Made by a program: the position numbers and the translations under genes
Assembly: GCF_010882175.1 (NCBI RefSeq)
Contig: NZ_WKLH01000003.1
Coordinates: 744,001 to 808,000, forward strand
DNA length: 64,000 bases
Direction of reading: 5' to 3'
From: Mangrovibacterium lignilyticum
Lineage (GTDB): Bacteria > Bacteroidota > Bacteroidia > Bacteroidales > Prolixibacteraceae
Part shown: in pieces, positions 25,248 to 33,934 of the stretch
How positions within the stretch are numbered: the stretch's first letter is position 1
How the letters are laid out: each line of letters opens with the position of its first letter
The notes under the pieces: generated by a model
Databases searched by the model: none
Seen by the model: only the letters and a program-made list of their open reading frames with translations
What the model was told of the DNA's origin: nothing

Positions 25248-26591
25248 TTAGTACGTAAAGGCCAGGCGTTTGCCCCGAATATTGTCTTCAATGTGTCCCC
25301 GGTCGTAAGCCAGCTGACCATTGATAAATGTTTTTGATACTTGTGTCGTGAATTTGGTTCCTTCGAAAGGCGACCAGCCACATTTGTAAATGATGTTTTC
25401 CGGGCAAACAACCCATTCTTTTTGTGGGTTGACTAAAACCAGGTCGGCATAATAACCTTCGCGAATGTAGCCGCGGCGGTCGATCCGGAATAAGTCGGCC
25501 GGTGCATGGCACATTTTCTCAACAACCCGTTCAGCGGTGATCTTGCCTTGTTTGGCAAATTCTAGCATGGCTGTTACCGAATGTTGCACCAATGGTCCGC
25601 CGGATGGCGCTTTGAAGTAGGGATGCGATTTTTCGTCGAGCGTATGCGGCGCATGGTCTGTCGCAATCACATCAATTTTATCCAATAACAGGGCTTCCCA
25701 TAAGGCTTTTTTATCGTCGGCCGATTTCACGGCAGGGTTCCACTTAATGCGGGTGCCGTAAGCAATGTAATCCTGCTCGTCGAACCACAAGTGGTGTACA
25801 CAAACCTCGGCTGTAATCTTTTTATCTTTTACCGGTCCGGGTTGAAAGAGCGACATCTCATCAGCCGTAGAAATATGCAACACATGCAGCCGGGTATCGT
25901 ACTTCGATGCCAGCTCAACAGCTTTCGACGATGATTTGAAACAAGCCTCGGCACTTCTGATTTTCGGGTGGCGCGAGATCGGTACAATCTCGCCGTATTT
26001 CTGGCGGTAAATTTCAATGTTGCGTTTAATGATGGCTTCGTCTTCGCAGTGTGTTGCCACCAATGTTGGTGCATGTTTGAAAATTTCGGACAGTGTTTCC
26101 TGGTCATCTACCAGCATGTTCCCGGTTGATGAGCCCATGAAAACTTTAATTCCGCAAATTTTTGTCGGGTCGGTTTTCAATACTTCATCCAGGTTGTTGT
26201 TGGTTGCTCCCATGTAGAAGGAATAGTTCACTGCGGAAACTTCGGCTGCGCGAACGTATTTTTTCTCCAGTTCCGCCTGGGTTGTTGCTTGCGGATTGGT
26301 GTTGGGCATTTCCATATATGAAGTTACACCACCGGCTAAAGCTGCCCGCGATTCAGTGGCAATTTCACCTTTGTGGGTCATGCCTGGTTCGCGAAAGTGA
26401 ACCTGATCATCAATCGCTCCCGGAATCAACCAGCGTTCCTCTGCATCAATTAACTCGGCATGTTCCAGTTGAGATTCAGGAAGATCTCCCTTGAAAACTT
26501 TGGAGATGAATTCACCTTCAATAATAACTCCTCCCCGGAAACGCATCCCTTCGTTAATGACGATTGCGTTGTGGATGATGGTCTGCTTCAT
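25248..26591 (-). CDS. pyrC: Dihydroorotase
   Basis: 447 residues, amidohydrolase fold. Key motifs: PGAIDDQVHFREPGMTHKG at 56-74, VEMPNTNP-like YMEMPNTNPQ (about 92), GIKVFMGSSTGNML with the likely carbamylated Lys (about 148), THCED, LHVLHIST, and IATDHAPHT near 303. It converts carbamoyl-aspartate to dihydroorotate in pyrimidine synthesis. The first His of the HxH pair is Gln here (DQVHF), as in Porphyromonas gingivalis and other Bacteroidota dihydroorotases, so this is a lineage trait and not a sign of inactivity. It is preceded by a terminator for the upstream gene, so it likely has its own promoter. Confidence 0.9.
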   Translation of the reverse strand: MKQTIIHNAIVINEGMRFRGGVIIEGEFISKVFKGDLPESQLEHAELIDAEERWLIPGAIDDQVHFREPGMTHKGEIATESRAALAGGVTSYMEMPNTNPQATTQAELEKKYVRAAEVSAVNYSFYMGATNNNLDEVLKTDPTKICGIKVFMGSSTGNMLVDDQETLSEIFKHAPTLVATHCEDEAIIKRNIEIYRQKYGEIVPISRHPKIRSAEACFKSSSKAVELASKYDTRLHVLHISTADEMSLFQPGPVKDKKITAEVCVHHLWFDEQDYIAYGTRIKWNPAVKSADDKKALWEALLLDKIDVIATDHAPHTLDEKSHPYFKAPSGGPLVQHSVTAMLEFAKQGKITAERVVEKMCHAPADLFRIDRRGYIREGYYADLVLVNPQKEWVVCPENIIYKCGWSPFEGTKFTTQVSKTFINGQLAYDRGHIEDNIRGKRLAFTY

Positions 26592-26629
26592 ATAAGTTGG
26601 TTTTTATACATAATTACGATTAGAAAATC

Positions 26630-26654
26630 AAAAAGGCTACATTCCTGCAGCCTT
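26630..26654 (-). terminator. Terminator after the mannosyltransferase gene
   Basis: AAGGCT (26633-26638) and AGCCTT (26649-26654) form the stem; read on the minus strand it ends in five Ts. It separates the mannosyltransferase from dihydroorotase. Confidence 0.7.
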
Positions 26655-26694
26655 AAGCAAATATTTTAGGTGTTTTGTTCACGAACTTGGTTGA

Positions 26695-27444
26695 TTACGA
26701 AATTTTACTTTTCTGAGGCTCATAATGTTTGAACCAACTTCTGAGCTTCATTTTCAGAATACCCCAAAGTGCTTCGTTGAAAATACCACCGCTCATTTTA
26801 GAGCTTCCTTCCTGGCGATCGGTGAAAATAATGGGCACTTCAGTTAAGGTGAACCCATGTTTCCAGGCGGTAAATTTCATTTCTACCTGAAACCCGTATC
26901 CCTTCAGCCGAATATCATCCAGGTTGATCGATTCCAGCACTACCCGGCGGAAACATTTGAATCCGGCGGTGGTGTCCATGACCTTCATGCCGGTTACCAT
27001 TCGCACATAAACCGATGCGAAATAAGACATCAGCACGCGGCCAAGAGGCCAGTTGATCACATTGATTCCTTTAATATAGCGGGAGCCAATAGCGACATCG
27101 GCACCTTCTTCTTCGCAGGCTTTGAGCAGTTTTTCCAGGTCTTCGGGATTATGCGAAAAGTCGCAATCCATCTCGAAAATATAGTCGGCGCCATGCTCCA
27201 ATGCCCACTTAAAACCAGTTAAATAGGCGGTACCTAAACCTAATTTTCCTGGGCGTTGCAATAAATGAAGTTTATCCTTAAATTCAACCTGCAACTTTTT
27301 GACAATTTCAGCCGTTTTATCAGGTGAATTGTCATCAAGAACTAATATTTCGAAAGGGGTAGATAACGAGAAAACCTTGCGGATCATCCGTTCGATGTTT
27401 TCCTTTTCGTTATAGGTGGGAATGATTACCAGATTTACTTTCAC
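26695..27444 (-). CDS. Polyprenol monophosphomannose synthase (GT2)
   Basis: 249 residues. Dpm1-type GT2 without membrane helices: VNLVIIPTYNEKENIERMI at the N-terminus, FEILVLDDNSPDKTAEI, GLGTAYLTGFKWALEHGAD, the DxD region FEMDCDFSHNPEDL (about 93-106) and a C-terminal PIIFTDRQEGSSKMSGGI. It transfers a sugar, usually mannose, from GDP-Man to polyprenyl phosphate at the inner membrane for later glycosylation. The frame starts with GTG (27442-27444); no better ATG is nearby. Confidence 0.88.
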   Translation of the reverse strand: MKVNLVIIPTYNEKENIERMIRKVFSLSTPFEILVLDDNSPDKTAEIVKKLQVEFKDKLHLLQRPGKLGLGTAYLTGFKWALEHGADYIFEMDCDFSHNPEDLEKLLKACEEEGADVAIGSRYIKGINVINWPLGRVLMSYFASVYVRMVTGMKVMDTTAGFKCFRRVVLESINLDDIRLKGYGFQVEMKFTAWKHGFTLTEVPIIFTDRQEGSSKMSGGIFNEALWGILKMKLRSWFKHYEPQKSKIS

Positions 27445-27666
27445 GTGAAGTTTCCATTTTGTTCTATGCGAATTTAAACTTTTTGAGCATATCTGGATAA
27501 ACGCATCGGAATATTTTTAGAGGTCTTGTTGTCGAAATGACAGGCATGGTGTTATGATATCGTTAAAATGATACCATAAAATGATTAGTAGTTTGCAGGG
27601 TGCATTATTCTTGTAAATTTTGTAACAAAAAGAAACCGAGATCAAATCTGTTTACGCGGGAGAAGT

Positions 27667-29229
27667 ATGGAATTTAAATGCAAGAAAGCAGGAGATGAAT
27701 GTTATGGCGTAAAGGAGCTAACCCTTTTGTCCGAAATCAGTCAACGGCTCATTCAGAGTAAGGAGCTTAAAAATGATTTGTCGGTAATTCTGGAACTTTT
27801 AGTGAAGAACCTGAACGCAGAACGAAGTTTTCTGACGATTTTCAACAGGCAAAATTCAACCATTTATATTGAAGCAGCGTATGGCTATAGTTCAGCGCAG
27901 CAGGCCAGGGGAAAATACGATTTAGGCGAAGGAATTATTGGACGTGTTGTTGAGTTAGCGAGACCGATTGTGGTCGACAAAATATCACAGTCAAGTTTGT
28001 TTCTGAACAAGACACAACAGGATTTAAAATCAAAAGACGGCGAGGAGTTAACTTATGTCTGTGTTCCGGTTATGGAAGAAGGACAGGTGACAGGTGCGCT
28101 AAGTATGATTCGATTGTACAATCCGTTTATTACCAAAACCGAGAACCTTTATTTGCTGTCGGTTATTGGTGGCCTTGTTTCACGTGTTGTCAGCTCCAAA
28201 CAAGAACAAGTCGAAGAACTTGAGGTATTGCGTCAGAAAAATAAGGAATTGGAAAGTAAATTGAATGACGGACAGCGGCCAGTTAATATTGTCGGTAATT
28301 CGGGAAAAATGCGCGATGTGTATTCCCTTGTCAATATGGTAGCTGAAACGAATTCAACAGTATTAATACGGGGAGAGAGTGGTATTGGTAAAGAATTGAT
28401 TGCCGATGCGATTCATTATTCCAGCAAACGCGCAAAAAATAGCTTTGTAAAAGTAAACTGTTCAGCGTTGCCCGATTCGTTGATTGAAAGCGAATTGTTT
28501 GGTCACGAAAAAGGTGCTTTTACCGGAGCTGATAGTCGTCGGAAAGGACGTTTTGAACTGGCCGATGGCGGCACAATATTCCTGGATGAAATCGGAGATA
28601 TTCCGTTGTCGACCCAGGTTAAAATTTTGCGAATTCTGCAACAGCGGGAATTTGAGCGGCTTGGAGGAACTGAAACCATTAAAGTTGACGTTCGGATTGT
28701 TGCTGCTACGAACCGGAAACTTGAAGAAATGATTGAGAATGGGGAGTTCCGTGAAGACCTGTTCTACCGGATTAATGTATTCCCGCTATTTATTCCACCT
28801 TTGCGTGAGCGTCGTGATGACATTCCATTGTTGGTCGATCATTTTATCGAAAAATTCAATAAGCGCAACGGTACTGGAGTCAAGCGAATAACAACCAGTG
28901 CTCTGAATATGCTGATGGTTTATTCGTGGCCGGGTAACATCCGTGAATTGGAAAACTGTGTTGAGCGCGCCTGTATCCTGACAACTGACGATGTGATTCA
29001 TTCCTATAATCTGCCACCATCATTGCAGACTGCAGACTCAACAAATACGCAGGCCAGAGGAGGATTAATGTATACCGTGGAACAAGTTGAGAAGCAGCTG
29101 ATTCGGGAAGCATTGACTTCGACCAAAGGGAATATAGCGAAGGCTGCCGAGATATTGAAGGTTACCGAAAGAATGTTGGGGACAAGGGTGAAGAAATATG
29201 AAATTGATGCCTGGCGTTTCAAGGTTTGA
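27667..29229 (+). CDS. Sigma-54-dependent activator, GAF-AAA-Fis (NifA-like)
   Basis: 520 residues. GAF domain at about 20-180, sigma-54 AAA+ domain at about 205-435 with Walker A GESGIGKE (236-243), ELFGHEKGAFTGA (276-288; the GAFTGA loop contacts sigma-54), Walker B GGTIFLDEIGD, arginine finger region FREDLFYRINVFP; Fis-type HTH at 475-520 (REALTSTKGNIAKAAEILKV). This domain order is the same as NifA and FhlA-type regulators. A sigma-54 promoter drives nifH 33 kb away, so this could be NifA, but the protein has no redox CX4C linker of rhizobial NifA type, and other sigma-54 activators have the same layout. Divergent from the mannosyltransferase. Confidence 0.85.
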   Translation: MEFKCKKAGDECYGVKELTLLSEISQRLIQSKELKNDLSVILELLVKNLNAERSFLTIFNRQNSTIYIEAAYGYSSAQQARGKYDLGEGIIGRVVELARPIVVDKISQSSLFLNKTQQDLKSKDGEELTYVCVPVMEEGQVTGALSMIRLYNPFITKTENLYLLSVIGGLVSRVVSSKQEQVEELEVLRQKNKELESKLNDGQRPVNIVGNSGKMRDVYSLVNMVAETNSTVLIRGESGIGKELIADAIHYSSKRAKNSFVKVNCSALPDSLIESELFGHEKGAFTGADSRRKGRFELADGGTIFLDEIGDIPLSTQVKILRILQQREFERLGGTETIKVDVRIVAATNRKLEEMIENGEFREDLFYRINVFPLFIPPLRERRDDIPLLVDHFIEKFNKRNGTGVKRITTSALNMLMVYSWPGNIRELENCVERACILTTDDVIHSYNLPPSLQTADSTNTQARGGLMYTVEQVEKQLIREALTSTKGNIAKAAEILKVTERMLGTRVKKYEIDAWRFKV

Positions 29230-29280
29230 TGATGGGCGCTTTTCATCCCCTGATTTTTTGGTTATTTTCATCGCAAAAAA

Positions 29281-29748
29281 ATGCAATTGACTTTTGTTGA
29301 AATCGATCTGAACAATGAAGAGCATGTTGATGCTTTGATCAGTTTATTGGATTGCTATATGCTAGATCCGATGGGTAACAACGCACCAATGCCAGCCGGG
29401 TTGGGGCCCAAAATTATTTCGGGATTACGCGATTACCCATCTTATTTGGGCTTTTTGACAAAGGCCGATGAACGGTATGCCGCGCTGGCAAACTGCAATC
29501 GAAATTTCTCAACCTTTAAGGCAAAGCCTTTGATCAATATTCATGATTTTATTGTTCATCCGGATTTTCGGGGAAAAGGAGTTGGTCAATTTTTATTGGA
29601 TGAGATAGCGGCCTACGGTGAGAAAAACGGTTTCTGCCGGGTAAATCTCGAAGTGCGGCATGATAATGTAAATGCTCAAAAACTATACAGGAAAAGCAGT
29701 TTTGGCGAGTGCAATCCTCCAATGTATTTTTGGGAGCGGTCGTGGTAA
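29281..29748 (+). CDS. GNAT family N-acetyltransferase
   Basis: 155 residues. The acetyl-CoA-binding motif A is IHDFIVHPDFRGKGVGQFLL (about 81-100; R/Q-x-x-G-x-G/A), followed by motif B-like FCRVNLEVRHDNVNAQKLYRK. A PMYFWERSW C-terminus follows. The start is an ATG 51 bp after the activator stop, so the two genes may be co-transcribed. Acceptor substrate unknown. Confidence 0.85.
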   Translation: MQLTFVEIDLNNEEHVDALISLLDCYMLDPMGNNAPMPAGLGPKIISGLRDYPSYLGFLTKADERYAALANCNRNFSTFKAKPLINIHDFIVHPDFRGKGVGQFLLDEIAAYGEKNGFCRVNLEVRHDNVNAQKLYRKSSFGECNPPMYFWERSW

Positions 29749-29826
29749 GTGTTATTCGCCACATAGCGCTGTTTTTCAAACTCACCTATTTTTTAATAAT
29801 TTACTCACAGTTCGGTATTTATATAA

Positions 29827-29859
29827 AAAAATCACTCCCTCATTGGGAGTGATTTTTAA
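29827..29859. terminator. Bidirectional terminator
   Basis: AAAAATCACTCCC (29827-29839) and GGGAGTGATTTTT (29845-29857) are perfect arms with TCATT loop; serves the GNAT gene and the convergent beta-helix gene. Confidence 0.85.
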
Positions 29860-29910
29860 TTCTGTTTATCGCCCTTTTAATCTGCTATTGAATCACCGGG
29901 TATTGTTGAA

Positions 29911-32517
29911 TTAGTTTGAATTCTCTACTGAAATCAGTTTCCCTAATTTCATAAAAATACCACCGTTCACAATGAAGTTTTGGCTATCGTATGCATAGAT
30001 CCCTACAGCTTGATCGTCCACAGCGCTTGTATTGTTGCCTATGATATAGAAGTTCGATATGTTCGCTACAGCCTCGTTCTTTAGGGATATTCCGTATGAG
30101 TAACTGCCGGAAACCTGTGTTTCAGTAATGGTTACGTTTGAAAGCATAACGGGTAATTGTGTGTCTGTCCCGTTCCCTGTTACATTTATTCCGCTCGCGG
30201 TGGCTTTATTAACTCGGACGTTCGTAGCAGAAACTGATGAGTTTGAGATGTCGATTCCGGCACCTGACGCTGATTTTATCTCAATATTATTTAGCGACAA
30301 AGTCCCGAATAAACTTGAAGAAGCGTTTAGATCCGCGATGATGATGGCATCAGATCTTGAGTTTGCTACGGTAATATTGTTTAGGTTTCCGGTGCAGCCA
30401 TTTGCGATTTTAATTCCTACACCATCTGACTCGTCAACTATTAGCTGGTCGATGTTTAAGTTTTCAATGTTTCCACTAAGGTTTATTGTTCCATAAGTAC
30501 TGGCACTTTTACTTTGAGTAATATGGATCTTATTGAAGGAAATATTGCTTGTTAACTGAGAACTGATGTCGCCATTTTTTACGATTGCCTGAGCGTAACC
30601 GATAAAGTCCAAGGCTTCCAGTCTGATATTGGAGCTGCCGGAGTTAATTTGAACGCCTTTGCCAGCAGAGGTAGACTTGAACGTCAGGTCGCTGAAGGAA
30701 ACATCAGTGGCATTGATAATGAATGCAGTATTGCCGTTTGTAGAGATGGTTTTTCTAGCGCCTAAAGATTTGAGAGTTAGTTTGTATTCGATTGTTACGG
30801 TTTCGTTGAGGTTGAAATCACTGTCAATGACAAGATCTGTTAGCTTGTTTGTTATTGCTGCTTTTAATTCACTTTCATTGCTTATGTAATTGTCTGTTGT
30901 ATCTGTAATGGTAACCGTTGTTAGTGATTTCCACTCTGTTCCATCGTATCCGATAAAGTCATTTTTTAAGGTGTCGTAACGTATAACACCCGCCTCGGCC
31001 TCGAAATCACTACTGCCAGTGATTTGTATATCCTGAACCTTTGTGATCCCTTCGGTATAGGTAATTGATTTTTCGTTGCTGTCATAAACCCACCGATTTT
31101 CCGTTGTATCGATGGCTGTTGCAGTTGTTAGTGATTTCCATTCAGAACCGTCATATCCTATGAAATCATTTTTCAGCGTATCGTAGCGAATAACACCGGC
31201 TTCTGCCCCAAGATCGCTACTTCCTGAAATCTTTAAATCCAGAACTTCGGTCATTCCTTCGGTGAAGGATACTGATTTGTTACTTGTGTCATAGGTCCAG
31301 GGAGTATTAACTTCCGTTGTTGGTGCAGTTGTCAATGATTTCCATTCAGAACCGTCATATCCTATGAAATCATTTTTCAGCGTATCGTAGCGAATAACGC
31401 CGGCCTCTGCCCCAAGATCGCTACCTCCTGAAATCTTTAGATTCAGAACTTCGGTCATTCCTTCGGTGAAGGATACTGATTTGTTATTTGTGTCATAGGT
31501 CCACGGAGTATTGACTTCCGTTGTTGGTGCAGTTGTTAATGATTTCCATTCAGAACCATTGTATCCGACAAAATCTTTTGTGTCGCTGCTGTATCGCATC
31601 ATTCCTTCTTCAGGTGTCACATCGCTGCTCCCGAATATTTTAAGGTCTTTCAGTTCTGTCAAGCCTGCAGTATAGGAAATCGATTTGTTCTCTGCATTGA
31701 CCGTCCATAAGGTGTCTGCAATTGTTATTTCTGAGCTTGGAGCTTCTGTTAGAGATTTCCATTCTGCGCCGTTATAGCCTATGAAATCGTTGTTTGCTGT
31801 GTCGTACCTGATAATACCGGCTTCGGGAGTGAGGTTGCTGCTGCCGGCAATTTTCAAGTCCTGTACTTCAGTCATGCCGTCGGTAAAGGATAGCAGTTTA
31901 CTATCAAGGTTAAATACCCATGGCGTATTTGTCGATCCGCTTGATGCAGATGTCGCTGTCAGTGATTTCCACTCATTTCCATCGTATCCGATAAAGTCGT
32001 TGTTTTGGGTGTCGAAGCGGATTAACCCTGCTTCGGGAGCAAGATCACTGCTTCCAGCGATTTTCAAGTCCTGCACTTCAGTCATCCCGTCCGTATAAGT
32101 TAAAGTCTTATAGCTGCTGTCGTAATTCCAGGGATTGTCTGCAGAATGAACGGCGTATAAAGCGATCGGAACAGCTGTAATATCTGATATTCCCAGTAAC
32201 TCACCGTTCATAGTGATCCGGATTTTGTAGCTGCCGGCTCCCCAGTCAATAGCCGAAAAATCACTACTGGGAGATGAGCCTTCTCCGATTTTGAAGTTCA
32301 CAATGCCATTGTCGCCGGTGTCGATCCCGTTGTGTTGCTCCGAGTATTTGGTTTGTCCATTTAGAATTATGTCAATACTAAAGTCTACCGTTTTATTAGA
32401 CATGACCTTGCCTCTTGAGTCTCTCACGACGGCTTGGTAGTTAAATGAGTTGGGCGTTTGGGCAAAGCTTCCAATCTGGAATATTAGAAGTACCAGTATA
32501 ATTAGAATCCTGTTCAT
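29911..32517 (-). CDS. Large secreted protein: QAVVRD domain, six tail-fibre-like modules, parallel beta-helix
   Basis: 868 residues. Signal peptide at 1-19 (LIILVLLIFQIGSFAQ). Residues 20-127 form the Bacteroidota N-terminal domain that begins FNYQAVVRDSRGKVM and ends VPIALYAVHSAD, often found in front of tail-fibre-like proteins. Residues about 128-544 are six tandem modules of 68-71 residues, each ending in an IRYDT..NDFIGYDGSEWKSL phrase. Residues 545-868 are repeated short beta segments typical of a right-handed parallel beta-helix (ISTNGNTAFIINATDVSFSD, ISNSSVSATNVRVNKA). The C-terminus (GGIFMKLGKLISVENSN) carries no recognisable T9SS sorting domain. The gene lies 3 bp downstream of a small T9SS cargo gene. 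Likely a surface adhesin or glycan-binding protein; function unknown. Confidence 0.8.
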   Translation of the reverse strand: MNRILIILVLLIFQIGSFAQTPNSFNYQAVVRDSRGKVMSNKTVDFSIDIILNGQTKYSEQHNGIDTGDNGIVNFKIGEGSSPSSDFSAIDWGAGSYKIRITMNGELLGISDITAVPIALYAVHSADNPWNYDSSYKTLTYTDGMTEVQDLKIAGSSDLAPEAGLIRFDTQNNDFIGYDGNEWKSLTATSASSGSTNTPWVFNLDSKLLSFTDGMTEVQDLKIAGSSNLTPEAGIIRYDTANNDFIGYNGAEWKSLTEAPSSEITIADTLWTVNAENKSISYTAGLTELKDLKIFGSSDVTPEEGMMRYSSDTKDFVGYNGSEWKSLTTAPTTEVNTPWTYDTNNKSVSFTEGMTEVLNLKISGGSDLGAEAGVIRYDTLKNDFIGYDGSEWKSLTTAPTTEVNTPWTYDTSNKSVSFTEGMTEVLDLKISGSSDLGAEAGVIRYDTLKNDFIGYDGSEWKSLTTATAIDTTENRWVYDSNEKSITYTEGITKVQDIQITGSSDFEAEAGVIRYDTLKNDFIGYDGTEWKSLTTVTITDTTDNYISNESELKAAITNKLTDLVIDSDFNLNETVTIEYKLTLKSLGARKTISTNGNTAFIINATDVSFSDLTFKSTSAGKGVQINSGSSNIRLEALDFIGYAQAIVKNGDISSQLTSNISFNKIHITQSKSASTYGTINLSGNIENLNIDQLIVDESDGVGIKIANGCTGNLNNITVANSRSDAIIIADLNASSSLFGTLSLNNIEIKSASGAGIDISNSSVSATNVRVNKATASGINVTGNGTDTQLPVMLSNVTITETQVSGSYSYGISLKNEAVANISNFYIIGNNTSAVDDQAVGIYAYDSQNFIVNGGIFMKLGKLISVENSN
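30886..32136 (-). repeat. Six intragenic repeats, 204-213 bp each
   Basis: Each repeat encodes one WxY...LSFTxGMTEVxDLKI.GSS module. The spacing of the conserved GATTTCCATT sites is exactly 204 bp at 31133, 31337 and 31541, and units 4 and 5 are almost identical at the nucleotide level, while 1-3 and 6 are diverged. This indicates recent duplication within the gene. Confidence 0.85.
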
Positions 32518-32520
32518 CTC

Positions 32521-33087
32521 TTAAGATTTAATAATTTTAAATGTTCGCAATTTCTGATTTTCCTGATTAAAGAATTTAATGAAGTAAATTCCTTTTGGAT
32601 AAGAGGATAGATCAAGTTGTTGGGTCCCTTGATCGAAAGTTTGAGCAAAATTCAAGACAACCTTGCCGGCGATGTCGAATATGGAGATGTCCATAGCTAA
32701 ACTTTGGTCAAACGAGTAGTCAATGCTTAGTTTTGATTTGAACGGGTTAGGATAGACATTTAATTCATCGTCCATGAAGTCCTCCTCTTCAATGCTGCTC
32801 ACGATATCTTGACCATCAGTGGTTATATCACTACCATCAACAATACCTTGATCAGTCGAAGTCGATTCCGCCGTGGCTTGGTGGAAGCCTTGTGTAAGCA
32901 TCACTGTCTCTGTTTGAAATGCTTCCGTAATAGTTTCACCAACTGTAAAATCAATCGTATAGCTAGTAGATTTCAAAGTGCCGCCAGCATTACCGGTGAC
33001 CAGCAAATCAGCTTTACGATTTTGTGCCATTGTACGTATGCTCAGTATGGAGCATAATAGTACACTAAACAAAATAATTTTGTTCAT
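32521..33087 (-). CDS. Small T9SS type A cargo protein
   Basis: 188 residues. Signal peptide (ILFSVLLCSILSIRTMAQ), a middle domain with TIDFTVGETITEAF and VMLTQGFHQ (a phrase recurrent in small Bacteroidota T9SS proteins), an acidic linker (SIEEEDFMDDE, about 100-110), and the C-terminal type A sorting domain from about 111: NVYPNPFKSKLSIDYSF, IFDIAGKVVLNF, LDLSSYPKGIYFIKF and FKIIKS. Type A domains direct outer-membrane export through T9SS and attachment. The start is 3 bp before the beta-helix gene's stop-start junction (gap 3 bp), so the two are one transcription unit. Partner role for the larger protein is inference. Confidence 0.88.
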   Translation of the reverse strand: MNKIILFSVLLCSILSIRTMAQNRKADLLVTGNAGGTLKSTSYTIDFTVGETITEAFQTETVMLTQGFHQATAESTSTDQGIVDGSDITTDGQDIVSSIEEEDFMDDELNVYPNPFKSKLSIDYSFDQSLAMDISIFDIAGKVVLNFAQTFDQGTQQLDLSSYPKGIYFIKFFNQENQKLRTFKIIKS

Positions 33088-33123
33088 TTCTCTCTTTCAT
33101 TTTTTTCCACATTCCTAGCCTAT

Positions 33124-33151
33124 GTCAAACGTAATAGCGCACACGTTTGAC
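33124..33151. repeat. Inverted repeat on the promoter
   Basis: GTCAAACGT (33124-33132) and ACGTTTGAC (33143-33151) are perfect 9-bp arms around a 10-nt spacer. The left arm contains most of the -7 box, so a protein bound here, or a cruciform, would block transcription of the 33087 gene. Confidence 0.65.
33126..33133 (-). promoter_or_regulatory. -7 box of the T9SS/beta-helix unit, within an inverted repeat
   Basis: CAAACGTA reads TACGTTTG on the minus strand, a perfect TAnnTTTG, 39 bp before the ATG at 33087. It is part of the left arm of the inverted repeat at 33124-33151. Confidence 0.5.
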
Positions 33152-33174
33152 CTAATAATCCCTTACTAGTCGCC

Positions 33175-33200
33175 ACTACTGCCACTCTAAAAGCAGTAGT
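33175..33200. repeat. Second inverted repeat with identical spacer length
   Basis: ACTACTGC (33175-33182) and GCAGTAGT (33193-33200) are perfect 8-bp arms around a 10-nt spacer, 23 bp upstream of the first inverted repeat. Confidence 0.6.
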
Positions 33201-33831
33201 GTAATTAATGCGTTAATCAATGAAAAGATGAGTATTTCTATTTGAGAATCTTCAGGCCATTGGAGAAATGGCAAAGGGTGATAATTTTGAAAATTCTTTC
33301 ATTCCACTCGAAACGCTCTCTTTCCTGAAACTCCGCTAAATAATCTTACGCAAATGATTACTTAACATGAATTAATGCCGAAAGTGCAAAAAAGGTTCCG
33401 CATTGCAAATGACTTTTTTAAAATAAATACGCAATCTTAATTTAATCCAAATAGTGAAAGCACAGTTACTTAGTCGAATCAGGGGCGTAATTAGCCCATA
33501 GGTAAACATATAAATTAATAAGAATAAAAATGGATGGGTGAGAAGAGCTACAGATTGCAGGGGGCGTTATAAATAATTGGTTGGATTATTCCCAAGATAT
33601 TAAATCTAGATGAACAAAAATAAGAATACGATATATAATATGTAGTGATCTAGTGTTTGTTATCAGTTTTGTCGATTTTTTTTTAATGAACCTTGTCTTA
33701 GTTCAGAATATCTCAAGACGCAAATTTGGCTATTGCAGAGATTCAGTTTTATCACAGCGAATATTGACTTCCAGATTTACTTGATTTTAGTTCGGCGTAA
33801 TAATGTCAGTGGTCGAACAAAGAAAATAGAA
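33201..33831. other. AT-rich gene-poor stretch
   Basis: About 630 bp without a credible ORF, RNA gene or mobile-element signature. Its base composition is lower in G+C than the flanking operons. I see no repeat of the 36-kb family here. Confidence 0.5.
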
Positions 33832-33860
33832 GAGGCTTCAGTATTGGTTTCTGCAGCCCC
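33832..33860 (-). terminator. Putative terminator of the 33935 gene
   Basis: GAGGCTTCAG (33832-33841) and CTGCAGCCCC (33851-33860) pair with one mismatch; the gene stops 75 bp upstream on the minus strand, and the stem is followed by TTCTATTTT in that direction. Confidence 0.55.
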
Positions 33861-33934
33861 TTCCATCATTCGGTTGTAGAAGACGGTCTATGAAAGTGAA
33901 AACATTGTGTTGCGTAGGTCAGTTATTTGGCTCA

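Noticed and set aside
25248-26591. Loss of active-site His in dihydroorotase
   Set aside because: Gln at the first position of the HxH pair also occurs in Porphyromonas gingivalis dihydroorotase and relatives, so it is a lineage trait.
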